A DNA stretch of 64,000 bases from assembly GCA_946811185.2 (NCBI GenBank), contig OX328108.1:10126412-10190411 (forward strand), written 5' to 3'. The notes under the pieces were generated by a model. It was not told where the DNA came from and did no database searches. It saw nothing but the letters and a program-made list of their open reading frames with translations. Made by a program: the position numbers and the translations under genes. Numbering within the stretch: position 1 is the stretch's first letter; every line of letters starts with the position of its first letter. Positions 12,944 to 24,443 of this stretch are shown piece by piece. Source of the stretch: Hippopus hippopus. Its lineage: Eukaryota; Mollusca; Bivalvia; Cardiida; Cardiidae.

Positions 12944-13960
12944 ACACAAGAGGGCCATGAGGGCCTTGAAGTCGCTCACCTGAGTCTTTTGACCAAACAT
13001 GACCCATTTCAATCTCTTTGGATATTATGACAAACATTCTACCAAGCTTTCATAATTATTGGACTTAAAAATATGGCCTCTAGCTTGTACAAAAGCTTTT
13101 TCTAGAATTTCTCTCAGTGACCTATTTTTATGCCAAACATATCCCATTTTCCCATTGTAGATATTATCAAAACAAAGATTCTGACCACCTTTCATAAGTA
13201 TTACACAGAAAACGGAGCCTCTAGAGTGTAGACAAGGTTTTTCAAAGATTTGACATGGCGACCTAGTTTTTTACCCAATGTTACCCATTTTCAATTCCAT
13301 CATACTGATCATCAAGAAAAATATTCTGACTAATTTTCATAGGTATTGGACAGAAAATGATGACTCTAGAGATACACAAGCTATTTTGAAGATTTGACCT
13401 GGTGACCTAGTTTTTGACCCGACATGACCCATTTTCTAACTTAGTCATGATATCAGTATGAAAAAGATTCAGACCAACTTTCACGAGTATCTGACTGAAA
13501 ATGTGGCCTCTAGAGGGTACACAAGGTTTTTGTAAGATTTGACCCAGTGACCTAGTTTATCACCCGACTTCACCCATTTTCAAAATATACTTAGAAATCA
13601 TCAAGACAAATATTCTGACCAAATTTCATGAGTATTGCACGAAAAATGTGGCCTCTAAAGCGTACACAAGGCTTTACTAAGATTTGTCCTAGTGACCCAA
13701 TTTTTGACCCGACATGATCCATTTTCAAACTCGTCATAGATATTACAAGACAAACATCCTGACCAACTTTCAAGAGTTTTGGAATGATAATGTGGCCTCT
13801 AAAGCGTACCTAAAGTTTTTATAAGAAATTGACCTAGTGACCTAGTTTTTGTCCTGACATGACCCATTTTCGAACTCGTCCGAGACATTATCAAGACAAA
13901 CATTCTGACCCACCTTCAAGAGTTTTGGACTGAAAATGTGGCCTATAGAGCATACACAAT
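12944..13960 (+). mobile_element. Pearl-like element, unit 3
   Basis: Array copy with scattered substitutions. The minus-strand frame at 13591-13773 is a repeat by-product. Confidence 0.65.
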
Positions 13961-14716
13961 GATTTTGAATTTTCATGGGTTCGGGTCAAACGATAGAGAA
14001 ATTTTCCTGCATATTTTGATACTTATTTAAGGATAACCAGTCATATCCTTATGGTTTTTCATTTTAAAATACCGTCTTTCTGTCCCCCTCCCATAATAAG
14101 TTATATATATGAAATTCTGGTAAAATATGGCCCTTTTACGGCTTTTCTTATTTGAAAAGACGCTTTATATTCAAGATTCAAGTGCGTCTTCCGTCCAGTC
14201 TGATTTTGATCTGACTCTTCGGAAAAGAACACAAAGTTAATACTGTCGCAGTCTTGCAAGGTTCAAGAAGGCTTGCAGTTACTGTACATTCATTATAAAT
14301 TAATTAGGACTTGAAATTTATCACTGAAAGCCAACTTTTGATCAATTTTAGTCTTAAAATACTAAACGAAGTGTTCATTTTGTTCAGTGTTACAGGCAAA
14401 ATATCTGAAACAAGAAATGCATATGTGATTTTTTTGAAGAATGAGATATGTCTGTGACGTTCTGTATTCCTGTTTCTGTTTTAAAAGCTAGTTATTTCTA
14501 TATATAGATCTATCATACACCATATGAAACGAATTTGTCTAGAAAAAAGGTTAGATGAAAGGTGATTAAAATGAAAGTCTCTGGTTAAATGTAATTCATA
14601 TGCTGTTTCAAAATATAGTTCACATTGAATCAACTTGGTAAAAGAGTAATTCTACAATTGTAGTCAATTATTATCTATGTACAAAGACGTTGGAATCGGT
14701 GATTATACATGACTAG

Positions 14717-14733
14717 TTTACCTTATGCAAAGT
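14717..14733 (+). promoter_or_regulatory. PSE of U2 copy 3
   Basis: Unchanged 17 nt element at -61 to -45, kept although this unit has lost 3.3 kb elsewhere. Confidence 0.75.
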
Positions 14734-14777
14734 AAAACAACGATACATTTAAATACTCACAGAAACTGTGTTTGGGT

Positions 14778-14966
14778 ATCGCTTCTCGGCCTTTTGGCTA
14801 AGATCAAAGTGTAGTATCTGTTCTTATCAGCTTAATATCTGATACGTCCCCCATAGGGGGATCTCGATATTAAACTGATTTTTGGATTTAGGTGAGATAT
14901 CAGGGGCTTGCTCCGCTCTCGCCACGGGTCGACCCGGTATTGCAGTACCTCCGGGAGTGGCCCACC
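14778..14966 (+). ncRNA. U2 snRNA: U2 spliceosomal snRNA, copy 3
   Basis: 189 nt with one clear difference from copies 1 and 2: the last base of stem IIb is T instead of C, turning a G-C pair into G-U and leaving the stem intact. Branch-site element and Sm site are unchanged, so it is probably functional. It sits in the short (3.1 kb) form of the unit. Confidence 0.95.
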
Positions 14967-15357
14967 TTCCCCCTTTGGGGGAAAGAATAAACAGTCTTAT
15001 CAAATCTAGACGGGCAATCTTCTTTTATGCCTGTACCTCACTTGGTCACACATGAAAAAAGACCCGTAACATGAAAAAGAAATTTAACTGTTCACTTGTC
15101 TGATGTTGATCTACGCTGTCTACAAAAAGCCTTAAGTATTTTCCCAGCATCCAGTTAGACCTTTTACACCTTAGTCTCCAAACGCTTTAGAACAGAATCA
15201 ATTCATTTTGGCGACTGCTTGTTCAAAAAAGACTTAAATCATTACCAACCAAAACATTTTTTTCGATATCTCTTGGTTGGCAAGCTTTTGAAAACATGAG
15301 AAGCTAAACAGGCAATTTCACCCGTTCTTCACAAAGAATTCAACATAACTATGCTTC

Positions 15358-15367
15358 CTTTATTTTT

Positions 15368-15402
<35 letters not shown>

Positions 15403-15418
15403 TTTTTTTTTTTTTTTC
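15358..15418 (+). repeat. TTTA microsatellite, expanded in unit 3
   Basis: A run of TTTA units ending in poly-T. The equivalent tracts are shorter in unit 1 (5868-5895) and unit 2 (about 12258-12287), and in unit 4 only a few units remain near 21828. Confidence 0.85.
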
Positions 15419-15889
15419 ATTCTTATCAGTAAATGCCATGTAAGTAGACTGAAAATAGTAATTTCAACTGTTCTTCACAATGAATTGAATATAACTAAGC
15501 AAGTATTTTGCTTCCTGTATTTATTTTTTCAGTTTGATCAGTAAATGCCATGTAATTAGACTGAAAACGGGTTCACTAAGTCGTGGAGTAGTGAATAAGT
15601 TATCGATTTTCACAACAATTTCATGTGTAAGGACCCATAGGAAGGTCGGCTTTTGAAACCGTTGTGGCAACCAGCATGTTCTCCTCTTCTCACAGTGTTT
15701 CCTATCGTTTCAAAGACAACTCTCATCATTTTGAAACATGTTTCCTTTGTTGTCTAAAAATGCTTTGAACTTGAACATTTTTAAAAGTTTGTCCAGTTAA
15801 TTCCCCTTCAGATGGTCGAAACTTAGGACGTGTCTTCATTTCGAGCATAATCTTGAGGGTGACCAAATTCAAAACTTAATTGTGACGGA

Positions 15890-16065
15890 GTCCTACGTAG
15901 TTCAGTGGTAAAAAGGACTGGCAACCAGGAGACCCCGGTTTCGAGCCTCACTGAAAGCACTGGGTTTTCCCTGAGAGTGTCCTTGGGCAAGTCGCTTCAG
16001 AACCTCAGCCTAGTACTTGTGAAATCCGGGACATACATAAATTTGTGAGGTATCGCTGTAATTCC
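15890..16065 (+). mobile_element. tRNA-derived SINE-like segment, unit 3/4 boundary
   Basis: Array copy with several substitutions (GGCAACCAGG, CTGAGAGTGTCC), more diverged than the copy at 6371. Confidence 0.5.
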
Positions 16066-16068
16066 ACT

Positions 16069-16854
16069 GACACAAGAGGGCCATGAGGCCTTGAAGTCGC
16101 TCACCTGAGTCTTTTGACCAAACATGACCCATTTTCAATCTCTTTGGATATTATGACAAACATTCTACCAAGCTTTCATAATTATTGGACTTAAAAATAT
16201 GGCCTCTAGCTTGTACAAAAGCTTTTTCTAGAATTTCTCTCAGTGACCTATTTTTATGCCAAACATATCCCATTTTCCCATTGTAGATATTATCAAAACA
16301 AAGATTCTGACCACCTTTCATAAGTATTACACAGAAAATGGAGCCTCTAGAGTGTAGACAAAGTTTTTCAAAGATTTGACATGGCGACCTAGTTTTTTAC
16401 CCAATGTTACCCATTTTCAATTCCATCATACTGATCATCAAGAAAAATATTCAGAATAATTTTCATAGGTATTGGACAGAAAATGATGACTCTAGAGATA
16501 CACAAGCTATTTTGAAGATTTGACCTGGTGACCTAGTTTTTGACCCGACATGACCCATTTTCTAACTTAGTCATGATATCAGTATGAAAAGGATTCAGAC
16601 CAACTTTCACAAGTATCTGACTGAAAATATGGCCTCTAGAGGGTACACAAGGTTTTTGTAAGATTTGACCAAGTGACCTAGTTTATCACCCGACATCACC
16701 CATTTTCAAAATATAATTAGAAATCATCAAGACAAATATTCTGACCAAATTTCATGAGTACTGCAAGAACAATGTGGCCTCTAAAGTGTACACAAGGCTT
16801 TACTAAGATTTGTCCTAGTGACCTAATTTTTGACCCGACATGATCCATTTTCAA
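16069..16854 (+). mobile_element. Pearl-like element, unit 4 (3' part deleted)
   Basis: Array copy cut at CCATTTTCAA near 16854, where sequence equivalent to unit 1 position 1372 follows directly. About 0.43 kb is missing. Confidence 0.65.
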
Positions 16855-19800
16855 TTTTCATTCTTGCCTTCATATGTCAGCGCTCGGCAGTTTGCTGCAA
16901 ATGCCTCTGAACAGCATTATCCAAACGCCTTTCAAGTAGTTCGATACTTCTCGAGTACATAAGAACAAAATAATGTCGAGACCATTGTAAATTTAATCAG
17001 ATCAGCAAGAAGAAACTTCAAATTTCTAGAAGGAATGAAATCGAATTCTTAAAAAGCATCGTTTTTGACAAATGCAAAATACTTTAGATCAGTTGATTGT
17101 TACAATGGTGTTGCTACAGCAACGAATAAACTGTAGCTGTAATAAGCCAATCGAAACCTACTAAAATGACGTCATTCGGACCTACTTCCACTCCACAACG
17201 CATAAACAACTAACCAGAGGGATCGTATATGTAAATTTACGACCCCTGAACTAACCAATCGGATAGCTTTTTTTGAATGACGTATCGCTGACAGACCTCT
17301 TTTCTCTGTTGACAGCATTATTCTGTCTTTATGAGAAGTAAAATTTCAATGAAATAAATCCCTTTGAATCATCAAGTGTTTATACAAAATTTTCTCTTTC
17401 AAAGAAATATCTTTTTCTTCTATCAGAGTTGTCCAGTTTTATCGTTTCTTTCCTTATATACGAGTATGATCGGACTTTACTACGTCAAAAATGACAATAA
17501 TATGATCTGTAACCGTTTTATCACGCAAAAAGTTTTAACTTCTTCTTTTGATCGTCACGGTGCTTAACGTTCAGCAAGTATTCATAAATATTTAACCGTT
17601 TACCACTCACTTGTAACGACTCTGAAAAAGCAAGCTTTTAAAAACATCGAGGGCAAAGGGGATATTGCTTGAAACCGGCATTTTTTTCCATTTACCACAA
17701 TGTTTCTACCCTATCAAGAGCAAATTTCGTCCCTAATTTGGGCCACCCTGAATTTGTCGTTTGCAAATGCTTTCAATTTCAATTTAGTCTGAAATTTCGT
17801 AAAGAATAAACGCTTATTGCAATGAATTGTTATCATAATCACTTACCTCCATCGTTATTAGAACTGAAATCTTTATGTAATATAATCCGTTTGTTTTCCT
17901 CGAAAAAATTTCCTTCAACTACACTTCTTTTCAAAACTAAATAACACAATGATAAAATTATCTTGACACAGAGAATCCAACAGTCCTAGAATGCATCGGA
18001 CGTGTTCATGTTTTTCGAAGGACACAGACCAAGGGTCTGTATCTGTGTAACTGTATACGATATATTATTGTCGAACAAAGGAATAGGGTGTATCTCAATT
18101 GACGGGTAGGCTCATTTTGCTCTCATGTTTGCCGACAAGCTGAACGTACATTTCGGTTACGCGGGATAAATGAAACACAAGCGTTAATGTCAACGAACCC
18201 TTAGACCGCTTATTACGTCTGTCTCTTTTGCAGACAAGGAAGATGAATCTATGGTCTGCACAGAATATGCAATCTTATGTCGGATCTGCAGTGTAAGCTA
18301 CCTTGTAATAATCCGACTAAAACAGCTCTGGATGGAGTTGCAATAATTAAGCACTTTTCCCGAAATGGAAAATGCCAATTTCATCAATCCAGCGCTCTAA
18401 GGGTTAACAGGGTCAGAGATTACAAGAATCGTATAAACAAAGAACATCCTCGAACGTCCGTCATAGGACCTATAAAGTCAACCGTCAAAATGATGTTGGT
18501 TATCCTTAATAGGATGGTAAACATTGTGCAAAACGGAGAAAATGTTCGTTGCCGGTATTTTCTCATGTTCCTGCAAGGTTTCAAAATACTCTTCCTTTTT
18601 TTTAAAAGCCTCATTCTTTAAGGTCATTAAAACTCAGCACATGTATTGTAATCTAAAAGTTAAATCTCCGTTTTGAACATCGAAAGTCGTTTGTTTTGAA
18701 ACTCTTTTCAATCTTGATAAAATATATTTCAAATAAAATGGTAAACAATTAAAAAAAAAAAGGCCTTTTAATAGAAAGACAAAATTTTTACAACCTCGGG
18801 AAAAAAAAAAAAAACACTTTTCGAAATACTTTTGGAAAAGGAGAAAATGCTAGTAACCAGTATTTTCTCCCTTTACCATTATGTTTTGTAGTTTTTCCCA
18901 GCCAACGGCACACTTTCAGCTGCTCTTAACTTATCATCTGCTAATTGCTTTAATGTAGACGGCCCTAATTTTTTGTTATTTTCTACAGGCTTTTGTAAAG
19001 GGTTGCTAAGACCAGGGATCGTATATACACATGTAAGATCCCTGCTAAGATGGAAAAAATTGTGAGAAAGTCAAAAAAATAACGTTGATTATCATTATTT
19101 GCTAGTTTTTCTACAATGCTTTCAAAAGCCTCTTCTTCAACATTGTTAAAAATCAGTATTGTGATCTAAAAGGCCGAATCTCAGTTTCTATACTCTTAAA
19201 GGCACTTTTCTAGAAACTCTTTGCTCTCTCAATAAAATTGTCTATGGAATAAAATGGTAAAGACTTTCAAGAAATAAATCAGCTCATAACAGTTTTAGAC
19301 CTATCAAAACTGATAGCATTTTCAAGCAAAAACTATTCTTCAACCCTTTACAATACCTTATCAAGTACTGTTTTAACAACCCTGAGAAAGAGGCCATGTA
19401 AAAATTTTATTTTGAAAGGGAGAAATTTTCTTAACTCTTTACAGGAAGAAAAAATTTCAGACTTGCCAAAATTGAATGCATTTTCAGGTAGCAACTTAAA
19501 TCTGGCACCATTGATGGAACCTGTCTGAAATAGGATGGAAGACATTTCAGGAAAAGGAGAAAATGTTAGTTAGCACCAAATTCTCCTTTTCACACCACAA
19601 GCCTTCTTCCTAAAGACCTTTTAAACTCATTATTGGGGTAATAGAGGGGTAGATCTAAGTTTCTATACAACGAAAAAACATACGGGTAATGGTAAATTAA
19701 AACTCTTTGCTATCACATAAAATCTTTCCTTCAAATAAAATGGCAAAGCGTTTCAGAAAAGTCCTTTCGTTTTAATTTTTTTCAACACATTTTCACAAGC

Positions 19801-20510
19801 CTTCTTCTCCAAGTTTGTTAAAACTCGGGATAGTCAACTGGTCTCCATTGCACAGGAACATTGCACAACCCTATACACTTTGCTGTATCAGGAGAGGCGA
19901 TTAAACTACAGGAAAATGTATCGCAATATGTTATGCCTATATTCCAAACTCGCCTTCATACTGTACTTTCAGTACTTTGATTCTTATTTGAAAAGACGCT
20001 TTATATTCAAGATTCAAGTGCGTCTTCCGTGCAGTCTGATTTTGATCTGACTCTTCGGAAAAGAACACAAAGTTAATACTATCGCAGTCTTGCAAGGTTC
20101 AAGAAGGCTTGCAGTTACTGTACATTCATTATAAATTAATTAGGACTTGAAATTTATCACTGAAAACCAACTTTTGATCAATTTTGGTCTTAAAATACTA
20201 AACGAAGTGTTTATTTTGTTCAGTGTTACAGGCAAAATATCTGAAACAAGAAATGCATATGTGATTTTTTTGAAGAATGAGATATGTCTGTGACGTTCTG
20301 TATTCCTGTTTCTGTTTTAAAAGCTAGTTATTTCTATATATAGATCTATCATACACCATATGAAACGAATTTGTCTAGAAAAAAGGTTAGATGAAAGGTG
20401 ATTAAAATGAAAGTCTCTGGTTAAATGTAATTCATATGCTGTTTCAAAATATAGTTCACATTGAATCAACTTGGTAAAAGAGTAATTCTACAATTGAAGT
20501 CAATTATTAT

Positions 20511-21147
20511 CACTGTGTTGTAAGCTGTACGGGACGAAATGTGTAGTCACTTCCAAGATGGCGGACTGTTTACATGGAGAAAGGTGGGTGTCACATTTTA
20601 TCATCAATAACTTTTTTTCTCGAAACCTTCCAGTCACGATATTTACAATATATTGTGGGGGAATGATATGGTAAGCCTCGGTGCTATATAGCAAAGAGCA
20701 GTGCCATTATTCGATACGTCATATCGGCGTAAACATTGCCATTCGGTAAAATTTAAATTTTAAGCGTGGAACTTGCATCGTTTTTAGTTATAGAATGGAA
20801 AATAAGCTAATGCAGTGGATGAAGGTTGTTATTTCTGTAGGTATTCATCACGTACTTTTCAATAATTACGGTAATTTTTGTGAAATATGTCTAGAAAGAC
20901 CCGAAAACATGTGTTTTGTATATCGCTACGCCGATATGACGTATCGAATAATGGCACTGGCTCTTTGCTATATAGCACCGAGGCTTACCACATCATTCCC
21001 CCACAATATGTTGTAAGTATCATGACTGGAAGGTTTCAAGAAAAAAAGTTATTGATGATAAAATGTGACACCCACCTTTCTCCATGTAAACAGTCCGCCA
21101 TCTTGGAAGTGACTACACATTTCGCCCGTACAGCTTACAACACAGTG
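20511..21147 (+). mobile_element. Transib/RAG-like non-autonomous transposon with long terminal inverted repeats
   Basis: A 637 bp insertion unique to unit 4. Both ends read CACTGTGTTGTAAGCTGTAC inwards. The inverted repeats are about 225 bp with few mismatches. The target site ATTAT is duplicated (20506-20510 and 21148-21152), and the empty site is visible in the other four units. A CACTGTG terminus matches the Transib/RAG heptamer consensus CACWRTG, and a 5 bp duplication is the Transib rule. The interior (about 20740-20925) has no transposase; frames of 64-97 aa lie in the repeats. The superfamily is inferred from ends and duplication only. Confidence 0.7.
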
Positions 21148-21194
21148 ATTATCTATGTACAAAGACGTTGGAATCGGTGATTATACATGACTAG

Positions 21195-21211
21195 TTTACC
21201 TTATGCAAAGT
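21195..21211 (+). promoter_or_regulatory. PSE of U2 pseudogene copy 4
   Basis: The element is intact at -61 to -45. The transposon at 20511-21147 ends 47 bp upstream of it, separating it from any more distal enhancer-type element. Confidence 0.7.
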
Positions 21212-21255
21212 AAAACAACGATACATTTAAATACTCACAGAAACTGTGTTTGGGT

Positions 21256-21436
21256 ATCGCTTCTCGGCCTTTTGGCTAAGATCAAAGTGTAGCATCTGTT
21301 CTTATCAGGGTAATATCTGATACGTCCCCCATAGGGGGACCTCGATATTAAACTGATTTAGGTGAGATATCAGGGGCTTGCTCCGCTCTCGCCACGGGTC
21401 GACCCGGTATTGCAGTACCTCCGGGAGTGGCCCACA
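21256..21436 (+). pseudogene. U2 snRNA pseudogene, copy 4 (Sm site deleted)
   Basis: Only 181 nt. An 8 nt deletion removes TTTTGGAT-type sequence, leaving ACTGATTTAGG, so the Sm-protein binding site needed for snRNP assembly is gone. The branch-site recognition element GTAGTA reads GTAGCA. The loop of stem-loop IIa reads CAGGGTAAT instead of CAGCTTAAT. The 3' end reads CCCACA. Sm loss alone should stop a stable U2 snRNP from forming, so I call it a pseudogene although the PSE is intact. A transposon lies 108 bp upstream. Confidence 0.88.
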
Positions 21437-22314
21437 TTCCCCCTTGGGGGAAAGAATAAACAATCTTATCAAATCTAGACGGGCAATCTTCTTTTATGCC
21501 TGTACCTCACTTGGTCACACATGAAAAAAGAACCGTAACATGAAAAAGAAATTTAACTGTTCACTTGTCTGATGTTGATCTACGCTGTCTACAAAAAGCC
21601 TTAAGTATTTTCCCAGCATCCAGTTAGACCTTTTACACCTTAGTCTCCAAACGCTTTAGAATAGAATCAATTCATTTTGGCGACTGCTTGTTAAAAAAAG
21701 ACTTAAATCATTACCAACCAAAACAATTTTTTCGATATCTCTAGGTTGGCAAGCTTTTGAAAACATGAGAAGCTGTACAAGCAATTTCACCCGTTCTTCA
21801 CAAAGAATTCAACATAACTATGCTTCCTTTATTTATTTTTTTCATTCTTATCAGTAAATGCCTTGTAAGTAGACTGAAAATAGTAATTTCAACCGTTCTT
21901 CACAATGAATTCAATATAACTAAGCAAGTATTTTGCTTCCTGTATTTATTTTTTCAGTTTGATCAGTAAATGCCATGTAATTAGACTGAAAACGGGTTCA
22001 CTAAGTCGTGGAGTAGTGAATAAGTTATCGATTTTCCAAACAATTTCATGTGTTAGGATCTATAGGAAGGTCGGCTTTTGAAACCGTTGTGGCAACCAGC
22101 ATGTTCTCCTCTTCTCACCACGTTTCCTATCGTTTCAAAGACAACTCTCATCATTTTGAAACATGTTTCCTTTGTTGTCTAAAAATGCTTTGAACTTGAA
22201 CAAGTTTAAAATTTTGTCCAGTTAATTCCATTTTTGATGGTCGAAACTTAGGACGTGTCTTCATTTCGAGCATAATCTTGAGGGTGACCAAATTCAAAAC
22301 TTAATTGTGATGGA

Positions 22315-22490
22315 GTCCTACGTAGTTCAGTGGTAAAAAGGACTGGCAATCAGGAGACCCCGGTTTCGAGCCTCATTGAAAGCGCTAGGTTTTCCCTGGG
22401 AGTGTTCTTGGGCAAGACGCTTCAGAACCTCAGCCTAGTGCTTGTGAAATCCGGGACATACATAAATTTGTGAGGTGTCGCTGTAATTCG
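22315..22490 (+). mobile_element. tRNA-derived SINE-like segment, unit 4/5 boundary
   Basis: Array copy in front of the divergent terminal unit. The pearl-like element that follows is shortened compared with the other units. Confidence 0.5.
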
Positions 22491-23063
22491 ATTGAGACAA
22501 TGAGGCATTGAAGTTTTGGACTGATAACGTGGCCTCTAAAGCGAAGGTTTTTCTAAGAAATTGACCTAGTGACCTAGTTTTTGACCTGACATGATCGGCT
22601 TTCGAAGTCGTCTGAGACATTATCAAGACAAACATTATGACCAACTTTCAAGAGTTTTGGACTGAAAATGTGGCCTATAGAGCGTACACAATGTTTTTCT
22701 AAGTTATGTCCTAATGGCCTAGTTTTTGACCCGACATGACCCATTTTCAAACTTGTCCAAGATATCATCAAGGCAAATAAAAAATTCTGACCAACTTTCA
22801 AGAGTTTTGGACTGAAATGTGGCCTCTAAACTGTACACAAGGTTTTTCTAAGATTTGACCTAGTGACCTAGTTTTTGACCCGACATGACCCATTTTCAAA
22901 GTCGTCCGAGATATTATCAAGACAAGCATTCCGAGTTACATGAGTATCGGACTGAAAATATGGCCTCTAGAGCGTACACAAGGTAAAAAAACTTGACGAA
23001 GGACGACGGACACAGCACGATCACAAAAGCTCACCTTGAGCACTTTGTGGTCAGGTGAGCTAA
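22490..23063 (+). mobile_element. Pearl-like element, unit 5 (complete 3' end)
   Basis: Internally deleted, but it keeps the 3' terminus missing from units 1-4: GACGAAGGACGACGGACACAG, then AAAGCTCACCTTGAGC and a partner GGTCAGGTGAGCT that can fold back. The retained end suggests unit 5 keeps an older state of the insertion. Confidence 0.65.
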
Positions 23064-24194
23064 GAATATTGAAAGAGGCGTATTTAAAACACCAATCAAT
23101 TAATCAGTCTCTCGACTTAATAGTGACTGAATTGATGGTGTGCGTCTATACAAGAATAGAAAAGTTATGGGGGAAAAGGAGGAAGTGCTGGTTTACGAGT
23201 AAAGGTAGTCTTTTAATCCATATGCAAGAACTAGCATTGTGATTTAGAGGCTTTTATTTTCAATGGACAATTAACAAGATTTTGTTATGCAAGTTTTCTA
23301 GAATACATCGACGAAAACTGCTGAAGATGGCTTTAAAATTTTAACATGGATAGAAATACATATAAAAAACACAAGAAGTAAATGAGATTTTGGCACTTTT
23401 ACTGTGAAATACCCTGTACCGTCAGTTATAGTACAGACATTATGGAACAGGAAGGGATACATTTCAAAACACGGTACAGTCTAGTTGCCCAACTCTCCTC
23501 TGGTTAAGTTACTGACTCTGATTTTGAATTTTCGTGGATTCGGGTCAAACGTGAGACAAATTTTTCCACCATTTTTTGATACTTATTGAAGGGTAACCAG
23601 TCATATCCTTATGGTTTTTCGTTTCAATTTTCCTATCCCCCTCCCCAATTAAAAATATATATATATGAAATGATGGTTAAATAAGGCCCCTCATTTGAAA
23701 AGACGCTTTATATTCAGGATTAAAGTGCATGTTCCGTGAAGTCTGATTTGGATCTTACTGTCCTGAAAAGAAACGAAGTTAATACTATTGCAGTCTTGCA
23801 AGGTTCAGAAAAGCTTGCTGTTGCTGTAAAAAAAAAGAAAGTTTTATTTTCTTCAGTGTTACGGGCAAAATATCTGAAATAAGAAATGCATAGAGTTATA
23901 TAAGTAAGTTTTGAAAGACTGAGATACCTCTGTGACGTTTTGTATTCCTGTTTCTGTTCTAAATGCTAGTTGTTTCTATTCAAAGATCTATCATACACCA
24001 TATGAAACGAATTTGTGTAGATAAAACGTTAGATGAAAGGTGATCAAAATGAAAGTCTCTGGTTATATGTAATTCGTATGCTGTTTCAAAATATAGTTCA
24101 GACTGAATCAACGTGGTAAAAGAGTAATTCTACAATTGTAGTCAATTATTATCTATATACAAAGACGTTGGAATCGGTGATTATATATGACTAG

Positions 24195-24211
24195 TTTACC
24201 TTATGCAAAGT
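24195..24211 (+). promoter_or_regulatory. PSE of U2 copy 5
   Basis: Unchanged in the most divergent unit, while the DNA a few hundred bases upstream has many substitutions. This indicates selection or recent conversion around the promoter. Confidence 0.75.
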
Positions 24212-24255
24212 AAAACAACGATACATTTAAATACTCACAGAAACTGTGTTTGGGT

Positions 24256-24443
24256 ATCGCTTCTCGGCCTTTTGGCTAAGATCAAAGTGTAGTATCTGTT
24301 CTTATCAGCTTAATATCTGATACGTCCCCCATGGGGGACCTCGATATTAAACTGATTTTTGGATTTAGGTGAGATATCAGGGGCTTGCTCCGCTCTCGCC
24401 ACGGGTCGACCCGGTATTGCAGTACCTCCGGGAATGGCCCACT
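24256..24443 (+). ncRNA. U2 snRNA: U2 spliceosomal snRNA, copy 5 (array edge)
   Basis: 188 nt. Branch-site element GTAGTA and Sm site ATTTTTGG are intact. One A is lost from the loop of stem IIb, making GTCCCCCATGGGGGAC a perfect palindrome with a minimal loop. The 3' end carries GGAATGG and CCCACT in place of GGAGTGG and CCCACC. It may still be expressed, or be a diverged variant at the edge of the array; the sequence does not decide. Confidence 0.88.

Larger units (their letters stand above)
12790..15915 (+). repeat. U2 array unit 3, short form lacking about 3.3 kb
   Basis: It matches unit 1 up to about 14140, then jumps to sequence equivalent to unit 1 position 4650. The MITE-rich block equivalent to 1355-4650 is absent. 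The U2 gene (14778-14966) and its PSE are retained. The TTTA microsatellite downstream is expanded (15358-15418). Confidence 0.9.
15916..22340 (+). repeat. U2 array unit 4, rearranged
   Basis: It contains the MITE-rich block but lacks about 0.43 kb of the pearl-like element (junction near 16855) and about 0.17 kb near 17433. It gains a 637 bp palindromic transposon at 20511-21147. Its U2 copy is damaged. This is the most rearranged full-length unit. Confidence 0.9.

Noticed and set aside
20795..21180. 73 and 97 codon frames inside the insertion in unit 4
   Set aside because: They lie in the inverted repeats and interior of a non-autonomous transposon and have no catalytic motif.
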